From JBOZRQ01 sp050789255 (GTDB lineage Bacteria > Bacillota > Sulfobacillia > Symbiobacteriales > Symbiobacteriaceae): 64,000 nucleotides of DNA. The stretch's first letter is position 1. Each line of letters opens with the position of its first letter. Positions 14,066 to 22,441 of the stretch are shown piece by piece. The stretch covers positions 1 to 64,000 of the forward strand of contig JBOZRQ010000049.1 in assembly GCA_050789255.1 (NCBI GenBank), given 5' to 3'. The translations under genes and the position numbers were made by a program. The notes beneath the pieces are model-generated. The model ran no database searches, had not been told where the DNA came from, and was given only the letters and a program-made list of their open reading frames with translations.

Positions 14066-15622
14066 ATGGAGCGCGTTACCCTGTATGACACCACTCTGCG
14101 CGACGGATCACAGCGGGCGGGCATCTCCTTCACCAGCCAGGATAAGCTGCGCATCGCCCACCGTCTGGACTCCCTGGGCATGCCCTACATCGAGGGCGGC
14201 TGGCCGGGTTCAAACCCCAAGGACGAGGAGTTCTTCGCCCTGCTGCGCCAGCACCCCCTGAAGCACGCCAAGGCCGTGGCCTTTAGCAGCACCTGCCGGG
14301 CGGGAAACCAGCCCGAGCATGATACCACCGTGCTTACCTTGCTGGCAGCCGAAACCCCCGCTGTGGCGGTGTTCGGCAAGAGCTGGGACTTCCATGTGAC
14401 CGGGGCGCTGGGCACCACGCTGGATGAGAATCTGCGCATCATCCGGGAGACCGTGGCCTACCTGCGCCAGCAGGGCCGCGAGGTCATTTACGATGGGGAG
14501 CACTTCTTTGACGGCTTCCGCGCCAACCCGGAGTACGCCCTGGCCACCCTGCGTGCGGCGTACGAAGCAGGCGCCGACTGGCTTGTCCCGTGCGACACCA
14601 ACGGCGGGAACCTGCCCGGGGAGGTCGCCCGCATTCTGCGGCTTGCCGCCGAGCAGTTGCCGGGCGCCCGCCTGGGCATCCATGCCCACGACGACAGCGG
14701 CCTGGGCGTAGCCGTGAGCCTTGCTGCGGTGGAAGCCGGGGCGGTCATGGTGCAGGGCACCGTCAACGGGTACGGCGAGCGGTGCGGCAACGCCAACCTG
14801 TGCGCCATCGCCCCGAACCTGGAGCTGAAGCTCGGCAAGCCCTGCCTGCCGCCGGGGAAGCTGGCGGAGCTAACAGCCGTCAGCCACTTGGTCAGCGAGC
14901 TGGCCAACCTCCCCCCCTGGGACGCCCAGCCCTTCGTGGGCAAGAACGCCTTCGCCCACAAGGCCGGGGTGCACGTGAGCGCCCTGCTGAAGGACCCCGC
15001 CATGTATGAGCATCTTTCGCCGGCGCTGGTGGGGAATGAGCGCCGGGTGCTGGTTTCGGAGCTCTCGGGCCGCTCCAACCTGCTGCACCACTTCGGCGAC
15101 GCCCTGGACAAGTCGGAGGCGTCGGCGCTGACCCAACTGGTCAAGGAGAAGGAGCATCAGGGCTACCAGTACGAGGGCGCCGAAGCCTCCCTGGAGCTGC
15201 TGGCCCGGGACCTGAAGCCCGTCTTCGAGCTGCTCAACCTGCGCATTCTGGTCAGCGGCGGCGCCGAGCAGCCGCAGAGCAGCGAGGTCGTGATCAAGCT
15301 GCGGGTCGGTGAGCGGGTGGTCCACACCGCCGCCGAGGGCAACGGCCCGGTCAACGCCCTGGATGCCGCGCTCCGCAAGGCGCTGACCGAGGTTTACCCC
15401 GAGGTGGCCCGCGCCCACTTGCTGGACTACAAGGTGCGGGTGCTGGAGGGCTCGGGGGGTACCGGCGCCCTGGTCCGGGTGCTCATCGAGTCCGGCGACG
15501 AGGAGCGTACGTGGGGCACCGTGGGCGTCTCCAGCAATATCCTGGAGGCCTCCTGGGAGGCGCTCGCCGACTCGCTCAACTACTTCCTGCACACCACGGA
15601 GGGCGTGCTCACCGCCCGCTGA
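14066..15622 (+). CDS. cimA: (R)-citramalate synthase
   Basis: 518 residues. LYDTTLRDGSQ, EGGWPGSNPKD, HAHDDSGLGVA and GTVNGYGERCGNANL are the HMGL-like/LeuA catalytic motifs. The GGWPGSNPKD form and the C-terminal LeuA-type regulatory domain (about 390-510) mark the CimA branch. The enzyme condenses pyruvate with acetyl-CoA to give citramalate, the entry to threonine-independent isoleucine synthesis. The start lies after GGGAGG and after the T-box terminator; longer in-frame starts would fall inside the leader. The Ile-type T-box fits this role. Its last 14 bases overlap the convergent ldt gene. Confidence 0.93.
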   Translation: MERVTLYDTTLRDGSQRAGISFTSQDKLRIAHRLDSLGMPYIEGGWPGSNPKDEEFFALLRQHPLKHAKAVAFSSTCRAGNQPEHDTTVLTLLAAETPAVAVFGKSWDFHVTGALGTTLDENLRIIRETVAYLRQQGREVIYDGEHFFDGFRANPEYALATLRAAYEAGADWLVPCDTNGGNLPGEVARILRLAAEQLPGARLGIHAHDDSGLGVAVSLAAVEAGAVMVQGTVNGYGERCGNANLCAIAPNLELKLGKPCLPPGKLAELTAVSHLVSELANLPPWDAQPFVGKNAFAHKAGVHVSALLKDPAMYEHLSPALVGNERRVLVSELSGRSNLLHHFGDALDKSEASALTQLVKEKEHQGYQYEGAEASLELLARDLKPVFELLNLRILVSGGAEQPQSSEVVIKLRVGERVVHTAAEGNGPVNALDAALRKALTEVYPEVARAHLLDYKVRVLEGSGGTGALVRVLIESGDEERTWGTVGVSSNILEASWEALADSLNYFLHTTEGVLTAR

Positions 15623-16565
15623 CGATCCGGACGGCGGCGCCCATGGGCACCAGGTCGTAGAGCTTCTCGGCGTCGGCGGTGTTCAGGCGCACGCAGCCCT
15701 CCGAAGCCCAGGTGCCGATCTGCTCGGGCACGTAGGTCCCGTGGAAGCCCCAGACCCCGCCGCCGTCGCCCTCGAGCACCTCAAAGCCGATCCAGCGGGT
15801 GCCCAGCGGGTTGTCGGGGGCGCCGGGCGCCGCCGGCGGGTGGTTGCCGCCCAGGCTGTTGTACGGCGGGTTGACGATCTTCTGCCGGACTCGGAAGAGC
15901 CCCTCTGGGGTCTTGTAGTTCTTCTTGTAGTCCTGCCAGGTGGGCTGGGTCCCCCACGGGTCCCGCCCGTTGGCGGTTGGGAACGAGGCGACGAGGCTGC
16001 CGTCCCGGTAGACCCAGAGCTGGTTGAGGTATTTGTTGAGGTGCAGGAGCACGCCTTCGGTGATCTCGGGCTTCGGGGCGATCAGCTTGTGATAGTCCAG
16101 GGCGACCAGCCGGCCCTCCACCAGGGCGACGGCGCCCCGTCTCACACCGCCCGCCCGCCGGGCCTCCAGCACTATGGCGCCTGGATACCCGGGCAGGTCT
16201 ACGGTGCGGAAGCTGACGCTCTCGCCGGGCAGGTAGGGCACATTCACCTCATTCACCAGCCGCCACTCGTCCTGCGTTTTCTTATAGAGCTGTACGATGC
16301 GGCGAACGGAGGGCATGGCGCCCTCGGCCCGCAGCACCCGCAGCTTGAGCCCCTCGGCGAGCAGCTGCTCCACACTGCCGGCGGGCAGCGTCTCCACCGG
16401 CTTGGGCAGGGGCGGAAGCGGCGGCTCCTCGATCACCGCATACTGCCAATCCTGCGGCGAGGGCCCCGGCAACACGGGTCCCACCTGGGGCTCCGGCTGC
16501 GACCTGACAGCGCTGCAGCCACACAGAAGCAGAAGCAGCCAACCCACGGCCATGCGGCGGAACAT
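15609..16565 (-). CDS. L,D-transpeptidase lipoprotein (YkuD domain)
   Basis: 318 residues starting MFRRMAVGWLLLLLCGCSA, a signal peptide with an LCGC lipobox. GGGGGAG precedes the chosen ATG. The C-terminal YkuD domain ends with HGTYVPEQIGTWASEGCVRL, the His-Ser-Gly-Cys-Arg catalytic motif. It should form or remodel 3-3 peptidoglycan cross-links, anchored outside the membrane. The middle region (about 90-180) is a separate domain perhaps used for binding. The gene converges on and overlaps the end of cimA. Confidence 0.88.
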   Translation of the reverse strand: MFRRMAVGWLLLLLCGCSAVRSQPEPQVGPVLPGPSPQDWQYAVIEEPPLPPLPKPVETLPAGSVEQLLAEGLKLRVLRAEGAMPSVRRIVQLYKKTQDEWRLVNEVNVPYLPGESVSFRTVDLPGYPGAIVLEARRAGGVRRGAVALVEGRLVALDYHKLIAPKPEITEGVLLHLNKYLNQLWVYRDGSLVASFPTANGRDPWGTQPTWQDYKKNYKTPEGLFRVRQKIVNPPYNSLGGNHPPAAPGAPDNPLGTRWIGFEVLEGDGGGVWGFHGTYVPEQIGTWASEGCVRLNTADAEKLYDLVPMGAAVRIVSGR

Positions 16566-16672
16566 CGGCTTCTCCCCCATTCCTGAGCGACATCTCCTGT
16601 TCGAACAACGAGATGTGGCAGGCATGGGCTTCTCGTCCGTGCGATTTTACCTGCTGCTATAAGAAATGCAAC

Positions 16673-16699
16673 GGGGCGCCGTCGTGTAGACGGCGCCCC
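16673..16699. terminator. Perfect hairpin, possible terminator
   Basis: GGGGCGCCGTC and GACGGCGCCCC form an 11-bp stem with a five-base loop. Only short T-tracts flank it. It lies between ldt and the inverted-repeat element. Confidence 0.5.
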
Positions 16700-16704
16700 G
16701 GGGG

Positions 16705-16944
16705 CATTTTATGGCCGCGGACTTTTCGGCGTTTCACGCCTTTTCGTCCCCCGCACGGCCTTGCCGCTTCACGGCGCCGTGCTAGGGATGCGCTGATGAC
16801 GCGGATTTTAAGGCAGTCGCTGATACCTGGCAAGTCCTCCCTGGTAAATATAAATTTTATATATATTACCTGGTAAACCCACCCGGTCATCCGCGTGTGA
16901 TGCCGGAAATCCGTTCATCCGCAAATCCGCGGCCATATAAAATG
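16705..16944. repeat. Inverted-repeat-bounded intergenic element (MITE-like)
   Basis: CATTTTATGGCCGCGGA (16705-16721) recurs as its complement, TCCGCGGCCATATAAAATG, at 16926-16944 with a two-base insertion. Inside are ACGCGGAT sequences in opposite orientation and three ACCTGGYAA-type repeats (about 16825, 16840 and 16870) around an extremely AT-rich core. There is no coding capacity. It could be a miniature inverted-repeat element or an operator/replication-like site. Confidence 0.45.
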
Positions 16945-16947
16945 TCT

Positions 16948-17484
16948 TTATGCTTCCTCGATGGTCACGCTCTCAATGCGGATTTCCTCACGAGGAGCGC
17001 TGTTCTCGCCGCCCATGGAGGGCCCGACGGGGACGGAGGCGAGGGCGTCGACCACGTCCATGCCGCTGACGACCCGGCCGAACTGCGTGTAGTTCGGGTG
17101 GTTGTTCAGGCTGCGGGCCTGGGGGCCACTGCAGATGAAGAACTGGCTGCCGTTGGTGTTCGGGCCGGCGTTGGCCATGGCTACGATGCCGGGGTCGTAG
17201 GAGTGCTTGGGGGGCAGCTCGTCGGGGAAGCGGTAGCCGGGGCCGCCACGGCCGGTGCCGGTGGGGTCGCCGGTCTGGATCATGAAGGGCTTGATCACCC
17301 GGTGGAACTTGACGCCGTCGTAGAAGCCCTGGCGAGCCAGGAAGACGAAGTTGTTGACCGTCTTGGGGGACTCGTCGGCCAGGAGCTGAATACGTACCTC
17401 ACCCTTGGTGGTCTTCAGGGTGGCGTGGTAGGTCTTGGCGGTGTCGATCTGCATTTCGGGGGCCTTGGGCCACTGCTTGTCCAT
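16948..17484 (-). CDS. ppiB: Cyclophilin-type peptidyl-prolyl isomerase
   Basis: 178 residues with the full cyclophilin core: FHRVIKPFMIQTGDPTGTGRGGPGY (Arg and Gln of the active site), MANAGPNTNGSQFFI and FGRVVSGMDVVD. No signal peptide, so it acts in the cytoplasm to speed proline isomerisation during folding. GGAGGTTT precedes the ATG by nine bases. Its 3' end overlaps the boundary of the inverted-repeat element. Confidence 0.95.
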   Translation of the reverse strand: MDKQWPKAPEMQIDTAKTYHATLKTTKGEVRIQLLADESPKTVNNFVFLARQGFYDGVKFHRVIKPFMIQTGDPTGTGRGGPGYRFPDELPPKHSYDPGIVAMANAGPNTNGSQFFICSGPQARSLNNHPNYTQFGRVVSGMDVVDALASVPVGPSMGGENSAPREEIRIESVTIEEA

Positions 17485-17574
17485 GCGTGGGAAACCTCCG
17501 TTGACTCAGGTCGTCCTGAGAAAATCTCTAAAAGGATTCCCGATTTCCAGGCGTTTTCCTCCCCGCAGGCTACG

Positions 17575-18639
17575 CTACGGCTTTCCACCATCCCGCATGT
17601 ACACATGGACATCCTGTTGGGGGAAAGGAATGATGATCCCGTGCTCCCTGCACGCCTTTAGAATCTCCACGTTCAATTCATCCGTAATGCGGAAGCGGTC
17701 CTTATACGACTCCACCCAGCACGCAAAGAAGAGATCGAGCGAGCTCGCGCCAAACTTGGTGAACCATACCCCCGGCGCGGGGTCTTTCAGAACCTCCGGG
17801 TGCGCCAGGATCACGTCCAGCATCACCTGCTTGGCCCGCTCCACGTCGGTGTCCAGGGCCACGCCAATCGTCTGGCGTATGGCTGCCCGGGGCGTGGGCA
17901 GGGCCAAGTTGACCACCCGGCTGTTGGCCATGTCCTTGTTCGGCACGATCAAGGCGTTGCCGTCGAACTGCTTGATGCGGGTGGACCGCAGGCCGATCTC
18001 CAGCACCTCGCCGGACTTGCCGTCCGCCAGCTCGATCACATCGCCGACCTTGAAGGGCCGGTCAACCAGGATGGTAAACCCGCCGAACATGTTGCTGAGC
18101 GTCTCCTGAGCGGCCAGAGCCACTGCCAGTGAGGCGACGCCGGCGGTGGTGACCAGCGCTGTGATCGACTGCCCAAAGGACTCCAGAATGATCGTCGCCG
18201 CAATAAAGTAGAGCACCAGGCCCAGGAGCCTGCGAAAGATCGGGAGCAGCTCCTTATCCCAGGTGCCGTGGCTCTCCACGGCCAGCTCGTGCACGTACCA
18301 GTCCATACCCGCCCGGAGAAGCCCGATCACCATGTTGGTCACAGCCAGAATGACAAGGGCCACGGCCACCTTGAGCACCCAGCCAAACTCAGGGGCCTGA
18401 CCCATGGTCGGAATGCGCTCACCCAGCGTCTCGAGCGCCAGGCGGAAGCCCAGGGCCCACACGAGCACTTGAACCGGTCCGCTGGCGGCGCGGACCAGCC
18501 GATCATCCAGGGTGGTGCGGCTGCGGGCGGTAAGCTTTCTCACAACGGTCCGCATCACCCGGCGCCCCAGCCAGGCAGCCGCCCACGTGCCAACGAGGTA
18601 GCCGCCGAAGATCGCCCAGGCGCTCCAGTTCTGTAACAT
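17575..18639 (-). CDS. MscS-family mechanosensitive channel
   Basis: 354 residues with four membrane helices. The pore helix and beta domain carry ITALVTTAGVASLAVALAAQETLSNMFGG and RPFKVGDVIELADGKSGEVLEIGLRSTRIK, hallmarks of MscS. It releases solutes under hypo-osmotic stress. Two ATGs lie close together; the second (18639) is six bases from GGGGAGG. A BusR-like osmolyte regulator is encoded 0.9 kb upstream, with DoxX between. Confidence 0.9.
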   Translation of the reverse strand: MLQNWSAWAIFGGYLVGTWAAAWLGRRVMRTVVRKLTARSRTTLDDRLVRAASGPVQVLVWALGFRLALETLGERIPTMGQAPEFGWVLKVAVALVILAVTNMVIGLLRAGMDWYVHELAVESHGTWDKELLPIFRRLLGLVLYFIAATIILESFGQSITALVTTAGVASLAVALAAQETLSNMFGGFTILVDRPFKVGDVIELADGKSGEVLEIGLRSTRIKQFDGNALIVPNKDMANSRVVNLALPTPRAAIRQTIGVALDTDVERAKQVMLDVILAHPEVLKDPAPGVWFTKFGASSLDLFFACWVESYKDRFRITDELNVEILKACREHGIIIPFPQQDVHVYMRDGGKP

Positions 18640-18692
18640 CTCCATCCTCCCCTCGGCTTCCTCCTAATGATACGAGCGCCGTTTCGAAAAGG

Positions 18693-18724
18693 AAAGCCCG
18701 CCCGGTCAACACCGGGCGGGCTTT
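18693..18724. terminator. Terminator of the DoxX gene
   Basis: AAAGCCCGCCCGGT and ACCGGGCGGGCTTT form a 14-bp stem with a CAAC loop, able to act in both directions. Confidence 0.85.
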
Positions 18725-18735
18725 GTGAGATTCAG

Positions 18736-19278
18736 TTAGGCTGTGGCTCGGGTATCCTTCTTGCCGACGGCGCCGCCCAGCAGGCTGCGGAACCAGGGCC
18801 GGAAGTAGTAGTCGACACCCAGGTAGCCGGCGTACGAACCGCCCAGGATGATGAAGAACTGCAGGACCAGGAGGTAGGGGTTCGAGCTGGTGCTGCCGGT
18901 CATCAGGAAGGCGAAGTTCATCAGAGCGCCCATGGTGGCGGCGAAGATGGTGGCGAAGCCGAGGATCAGAGCCAGGCCGACGAGGAGCTCACCCCAGGGA
19001 ACCATGAAGTTGAAGAGCTTGATGTTCGGGAGGGCGAAGCTGTTGAGGAAGTCGCCCCACCAGGTGGCGGTGATGGGCTTGAACTTGGCCAGCTGTTCAG
19101 GGGTCAGGGTGGCCGCCGGAATGATCTTGGCGACGCCGCCCTTGATGAAGCCCGAGGCGTCGAACGGAGTGGCGCCGCTGATCTTGTGCCAGCCGGCCTC
19201 GAGGAACTCATAGCCTACGTAGAGGCGGAGCAGAAGCCAAATCCAGCTACCCTTAGCACCCTTAAAGAACTCAGTCAT
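18736..19278 (-). CDS. DoxX-family membrane protein
   Basis: 180 residues with four helices and the DoxX signature RLYVGYEFLEAGWHKI near the start, plus PWGELLVGLALILGFAT. DoxX proteins associate with quinone or sulfur-oxidising and redox-stress systems; the extra loop (residues 35-75) is typical of the DoxD-like, thiosulfate:quinone oxidoreductase-related branch. GAGGAGG precedes the ATG. The 270 bases upstream contain no other gene. Confidence 0.85.
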   Translation of the reverse strand: MTEFFKGAKGSWIWLLLRLYVGYEFLEAGWHKISGATPFDASGFIKGGVAKIIPAATLTPEQLAKFKPITATWWGDFLNSFALPNIKLFNFMVPWGELLVGLALILGFATIFAATMGALMNFAFLMTGSTSSNPYLLVLQFFIILGGSYAGYLGVDYYFRPWFRSLLGGAVGKKDTRATA

Positions 19279-19509
19279 GAAGCATCCTCCTCAGTAATGG
19301 AAGAATCATAGCCGTTAGTTGTGGGGGCCGGTTCTCTTTGTGTCCGGGTTGTTGTTCCCGTCTGCATATTCATCATAGCTGCTGAGACAGATAACCAGTA
19401 TCGATCAGAGAGCGTAATGGAGCGCCACCCGCCGTTGTAAGGTCTTCACCCGGTGGTTTGTACCGCCCATGTAACAAGGACTAGTCACATGGAGAAGGCC
19501 AAGAAACGG

Positions 19510-19538
19510 AAAAAGCACCAACCAGTACGGTTGGTGCT
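19510..19538 (-). terminator. Terminator of the BusR-like gene
   Basis: AGCACCAACC and GGTTGGTGCT pair perfectly; the minus strand continues with TTTTTCC. Confidence 0.85.
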
Positions 19539-19550
19539 AGCCTTTGTGCC

Positions 19551-20198
19551 TTATTGGTCCGAGTGGGTCGCGGGCTCCTCGGTGGCGCCCAGCACCTGCC
19601 GGGCCCAGTTCCGAGCGGTATCGGATCCGATTACGGTGACTACGTCGCCGGGCTGCAGCAGCATATCAGCGGGCGGTGAGAAGTAGTCGGCATCGTCGCG
19701 GCTCAGGGCGACGGCCGTGGCCCCGGTGAGGCTACGCAGGCGAATGTCCCCGAGTGAACGCCCTACTACCCATGCGCCTTCTTTGACCGTAACCTCTTCG
19801 ACGTGGCGGGAGGCGACCGCAGCCGCAGCCTGGCTGAGCACCCGGTCGAGGGCGGCGTCGATCTGTTCGTCGAGCTGGCGGCGCTGCTTGAGCAGACCAC
19901 GCAGTTCGCGGGCGCCCTCTTCCAAGCTGTTGCGGGCCGAGAGCGACTCCACAAACTCGATGGCGGCAAAGCGAGAAAGCACCCGAATGCCGCTGCCTGC
20001 TACCGACTGAACGATCCCACGTTCATAGAGAATGGCCACGGCCCGCCGGATCGTCTCCGGCGAAACCTGATAGGTTCCCGCAAGGCTCGAGCGCCCCAGA
20101 ATACGGGTTCCTTCCTGAAGTTCGCCCTGTGCAATGCGCCGAGCCAAGTCGTGTGCAATTTCTTCGTACCGTGCGCGGCCCGCAGCCTCACGTTTCAC
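19551..20198 (-). CDS. GntR-type HTH fused to RCK_C domain (BusR-like c-di-AMP regulator)
   Basis: 215 residues: a GntR winged helix (about 8-75, with SPETIRRAVAILYERGIV), a coiled coil (about 90-120) and an RCK_C/TrkA_C domain (about 134-208, with VVGRSLGDIRLRSLTGATAVALSR). This order is that of BusR, a repressor of osmolyte uptake that binds the second messenger c-di-AMP through RCK_C. The GTG start is preceded by AGGAG. No betaine transporter or K+ channel gene is adjacent, but MscS is nearby, so a role in osmotic homeostasis is plausible. Confidence 0.85.
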   Translation of the reverse strand: MKREAAGRARYEEIAHDLARRIAQGELQEGTRILGRSSLAGTYQVSPETIRRAVAILYERGIVQSVAGSGIRVLSRFAAIEFVESLSARNSLEEGARELRGLLKQRRQLDEQIDAALDRVLSQAAAAVASRHVEEVTVKEGAWVVGRSLGDIRLRSLTGATAVALSRDDADYFSPPADMLLQPGDVVTVIGSDTARNWARQVLGATEEPATHSDQ

Positions 20199-20229
20199 CC
20201 AAGACCCACTCCTGCGAGTTCTACTGCCC

Positions 20230-20982
20230 CTATCGTATCACAACTGTGGCAGCGGGCGAAACGCTATTCCGATAAGCTACGCCTTCGTCGCGGCCGCTGG
20301 TCATCCCCGTCTCGAAGCGATAGCCGGCGCCACGCACCGTGGCGATCCGCTCGCCAGGGGAACCGAGCTTGTCCCGCAGCTTAGTAACGTGGACATCGAC
20401 CGTTCGGGTGCCGCCCGGGAACTGATATCCCCAGACATGCTCCAGCAAATAGTCCCTGGACAGCAATTGCCCGGCGTTTGTCACCAGCGCCCAGAGCAGC
20501 TCGAACTCGATTCTCGTCAGCGACAACTTGGCGCCGTCGACCCAGACGGTGCGGCCGTTGCGGTTGACAACCAGCGGTCCGTATTCGAACAGCCCGCTGT
20601 TGTCCGACCGACGGGAGCGTGTCCGCCGCAGGATCACCTTGGCCTTGGCCACCAGTTCCCGACCGTTGAAGGGCTTGGACATGTAGTCGTCGGCGCCGAG
20701 GTTGAAGCCGATCATCCTGTGCTCCAGGTCGCCCAGCCCTGTGAGCATGAGAATGGGCAGATCGCTGGTGGCACGGACCCTGCGGCATACCTCCCAACCG
20801 TCGAGCTCGGGCATTTTCAAATCGAGCACAACGAGGTCCAAGTGATGGGCCTGAATCATCGCGAGGGCCTCCACACCGTTGCTCGCCTCATGCACGACGA
20901 AACCGTCACGCTCGAAGTACAGACGCACCAGTTCACGGATCAGGGCTTCGTCATCGACCACCAAGACTACAGGCCGCTGCAT
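20230..20982 (-). CDS. OmpR/PhoB-type response regulator (orphan)
   Basis: 250 residues. The receiver domain has acidic pair D10-D11, phosphoacceptor D54 in VVLDLKMP, T81 and K103 (SKPF). The C-terminal winged helix includes LTRIEFELLWAL and GTRTVDVHVTKLRDKLG. It should activate or repress genes on phosphorylation, but no histidine kinase is encoded in the window. The extra tail after GYRFETG is unusual. It is transcribed with the unknown gene upstream (14-base gap) and ends 31 bases before the BusR-like gene. Confidence 0.9.
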   Translation of the reverse strand: MQRPVVLVVDDEALIRELVRLYFERDGFVVHEASNGVEALAMIQAHHLDLVVLDLKMPELDGWEVCRRVRATSDLPILMLTGLGDLEHRMIGFNLGADDYMSKPFNGRELVAKAKVILRRTRSRRSDNSGLFEYGPLVVNRNGRTVWVDGAKLSLTRIEFELLWALVTNAGQLLSRDYLLEHVWGYQFPGGTRTVDVHVTKLRDKLGSPGERIATVRGAGYRFETGMTSGRDEGVAYRNSVSPAATVVIR

Positions 20983-20996
20983 GACTGTACCCCCTT

Positions 20997-21506
20997 TTAA
21001 ATGGCAGCCCGGGCGGGCATTGTGAACGCCCCGGCGGCAGCCTGCGCCCCTACGCTGATGCCTTCGCAGGCGCCGGCAAAGAAGCCCAGGTACGCATCGC
21101 GCTCATCGAACCAGGCAACCTCGAGCACCTCTGCGTCAGAGGCCACGTAAATGGTGGCAGCGCAGTGCAGGCGGTCTATGGGGCGAACGAAGACCCCTGC
21201 CCCCTTTACGACGCCGCAACCCACGCCGGGCCCCCATACGGTGGCACTGTAGCTGACGCCGTCCGAAGTCTGGGTGGTGCAAAAGTTCCCTTCAATCGCA
21301 CCGCCGATGAGGTACTGGACAAAGTGGACACTGCCCGTGACGGCGTAGACGCCAGCCCCTGCCTGACGGAGGTCCGCAAGCTCGTTGCGGCCCCTGGCCG
21401 GCGCTTCCTGCGCCTCCCTGAGCTGCTTGTGCAGGTCGGCATGGCGGTCGAAGGCCGCCACCCGTTGATCGGTTCCGGACAGCACCAGCAAATCGCGTAC
21501 CTTCAC
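20997..21506 (-). CDS. Unknown protein, helical N-terminus and glycine-rich core
   Basis: 169 residues from GTG, after GGGGAGAGG. Residues 12-50 look like an amphipathic helix (RVAAFDRHADLHKQLREAQ). The rest is Gly/Ala-rich and beta-like (HFVQYLIGGAIEGNF, GPGVGCGVVKGAGVF, GACEGISVGAQAAAGAF), suggesting a small beta-barrel. There is no signal peptide. It directly precedes the orphan response regulator and probably shares its transcript. I do not recognise the family. Confidence 0.6.
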   Translation of the reverse strand: MKVRDLLVLSGTDQRVAAFDRHADLHKQLREAQEAPARGRNELADLRQAGAGVYAVTGSVHFVQYLIGGAIEGNFCTTQTSDGVSYSATVWGPGVGCGVVKGAGVFVRPIDRLHCAATIYVASDAEVLEVAWFDERDAYLGFFAGACEGISVGAQAAAGAFTMPARAAI

Positions 21507-21643
21507 GGCTAACCCTCTCCCCAGCTCCCATCTCTGACTCTCAGTCTACCGGCGCCCACTTACCTGGCGCTTACGTAGCGCTTACCGGGGAACAAAAAAG
21601 GAGACCCCGGCAGGAGTCTCCCTGTTAGTGGTACGTATGCCTA

Positions 21644-22429
21644 TTAGCCAGCTTTGGGCTGGGCGCCCTGCTGCGACGACGGCGTGGTGGCGAGCAGTGT
21701 GTCGATCACCAGCCGGACGTCGTGCTGCTCGGTCAGGCGGGTGAATCTGGCGGCCAGCCCAAGCAGCGCGGGTGGCTGCTGAATCTTCCGGCCCAGCGCA
21801 GCCACGGCCCGGTCCCGCTGCTGGACCTTGGTGGCAAACTGGGCGGATGAGCACAGGGCCAGGTCCTCAGCCAGCGACCAGGCGCTGAGCCGTGCCAGCA
21901 CCACGTCGAAGTAGACAAACTCATACTCCTGCTTGCCCGCTCTTTTCTCGATGAAGCGGGAGACGGGGGAGAGCTTGGCCATGGTCTCATCCATGGCGCT
22001 GGTGTTCTGGCTCATTACCTCGTTGACCTTGATGAAGTCGTTGCGAATGCCCAGGATGGAGGCGCCCGGGCAGACCTGTGCGGTGGCCACACCCAGGTCG
22101 AGCCCAATGTGTGCGTTCATGCCCATCAGCAGGTTCTGGAGGATCGAAGGCCGGCCGCTTTCAGCCGCCTGGAAGGCGACCGCCCAGGACTCGGTCGGTG
22201 TGCCGCCTGCGCGGAAGGTGTCGTAGGCATCGACAAAGCGGGCAGCAAAGACCACGTCGAGCCGCTCCAGGCGCTCGCAGTCCTCGAAGCCCCCCTGCTC
22301 GATCAGCTGCTTGATCTGCATGGTCGTGCCCTTGTAGAGCGCCGGAAAGTAGCCGATGGCGCTGCGCTGGTTGTAACAGGTCTCAATGATGCCATCAAGC
22401 CGGTGAAGGACGTCATCGATGGTACGCAA
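21644..22429 (-). CDS. DUF5995 family protein
   Basis: 261 residues with the DUF5995 pattern: ALYKGTTMQI near residue 30, GGFEDCERLERLDVVFAARFVDAY, and LLMGMNAHIGLDLGVA. The protein is helical, cytoplasmic and of unknown function. It is the last gene of an operon headed by a SARP-type regulator and a DUF2236 protein; the gap to the latter is 12 bases. Confidence 0.8.
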   Translation of the reverse strand: MRTIDDVLHRLDGIIETCYNQRSAIGYFPALYKGTTMQIKQLIEQGGFEDCERLERLDVVFAARFVDAYDTFRAGGTPTESWAVAFQAAESGRPSILQNLLMGMNAHIGLDLGVATAQVCPGASILGIRNDFIKVNEVMSQNTSAMDETMAKLSPVSRFIEKRAGKQEYEFVYFDVVLARLSAWSLAEDLALCSSAQFATKVQQRDRAVAALGRKIQQPPALLGLAARFTRLTEQHDVRLVIDTLLATTPSSQQGAQPKAG

Positions 22430-22441
22430 CAGCCTCGCCTC

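Noticed and set aside
14207..14220. GGTTCAAACCCC resembling a tRNA T-arm
   Set aside because: It lies in the GSNPKD motif of cimA and has no cloverleaf around it.
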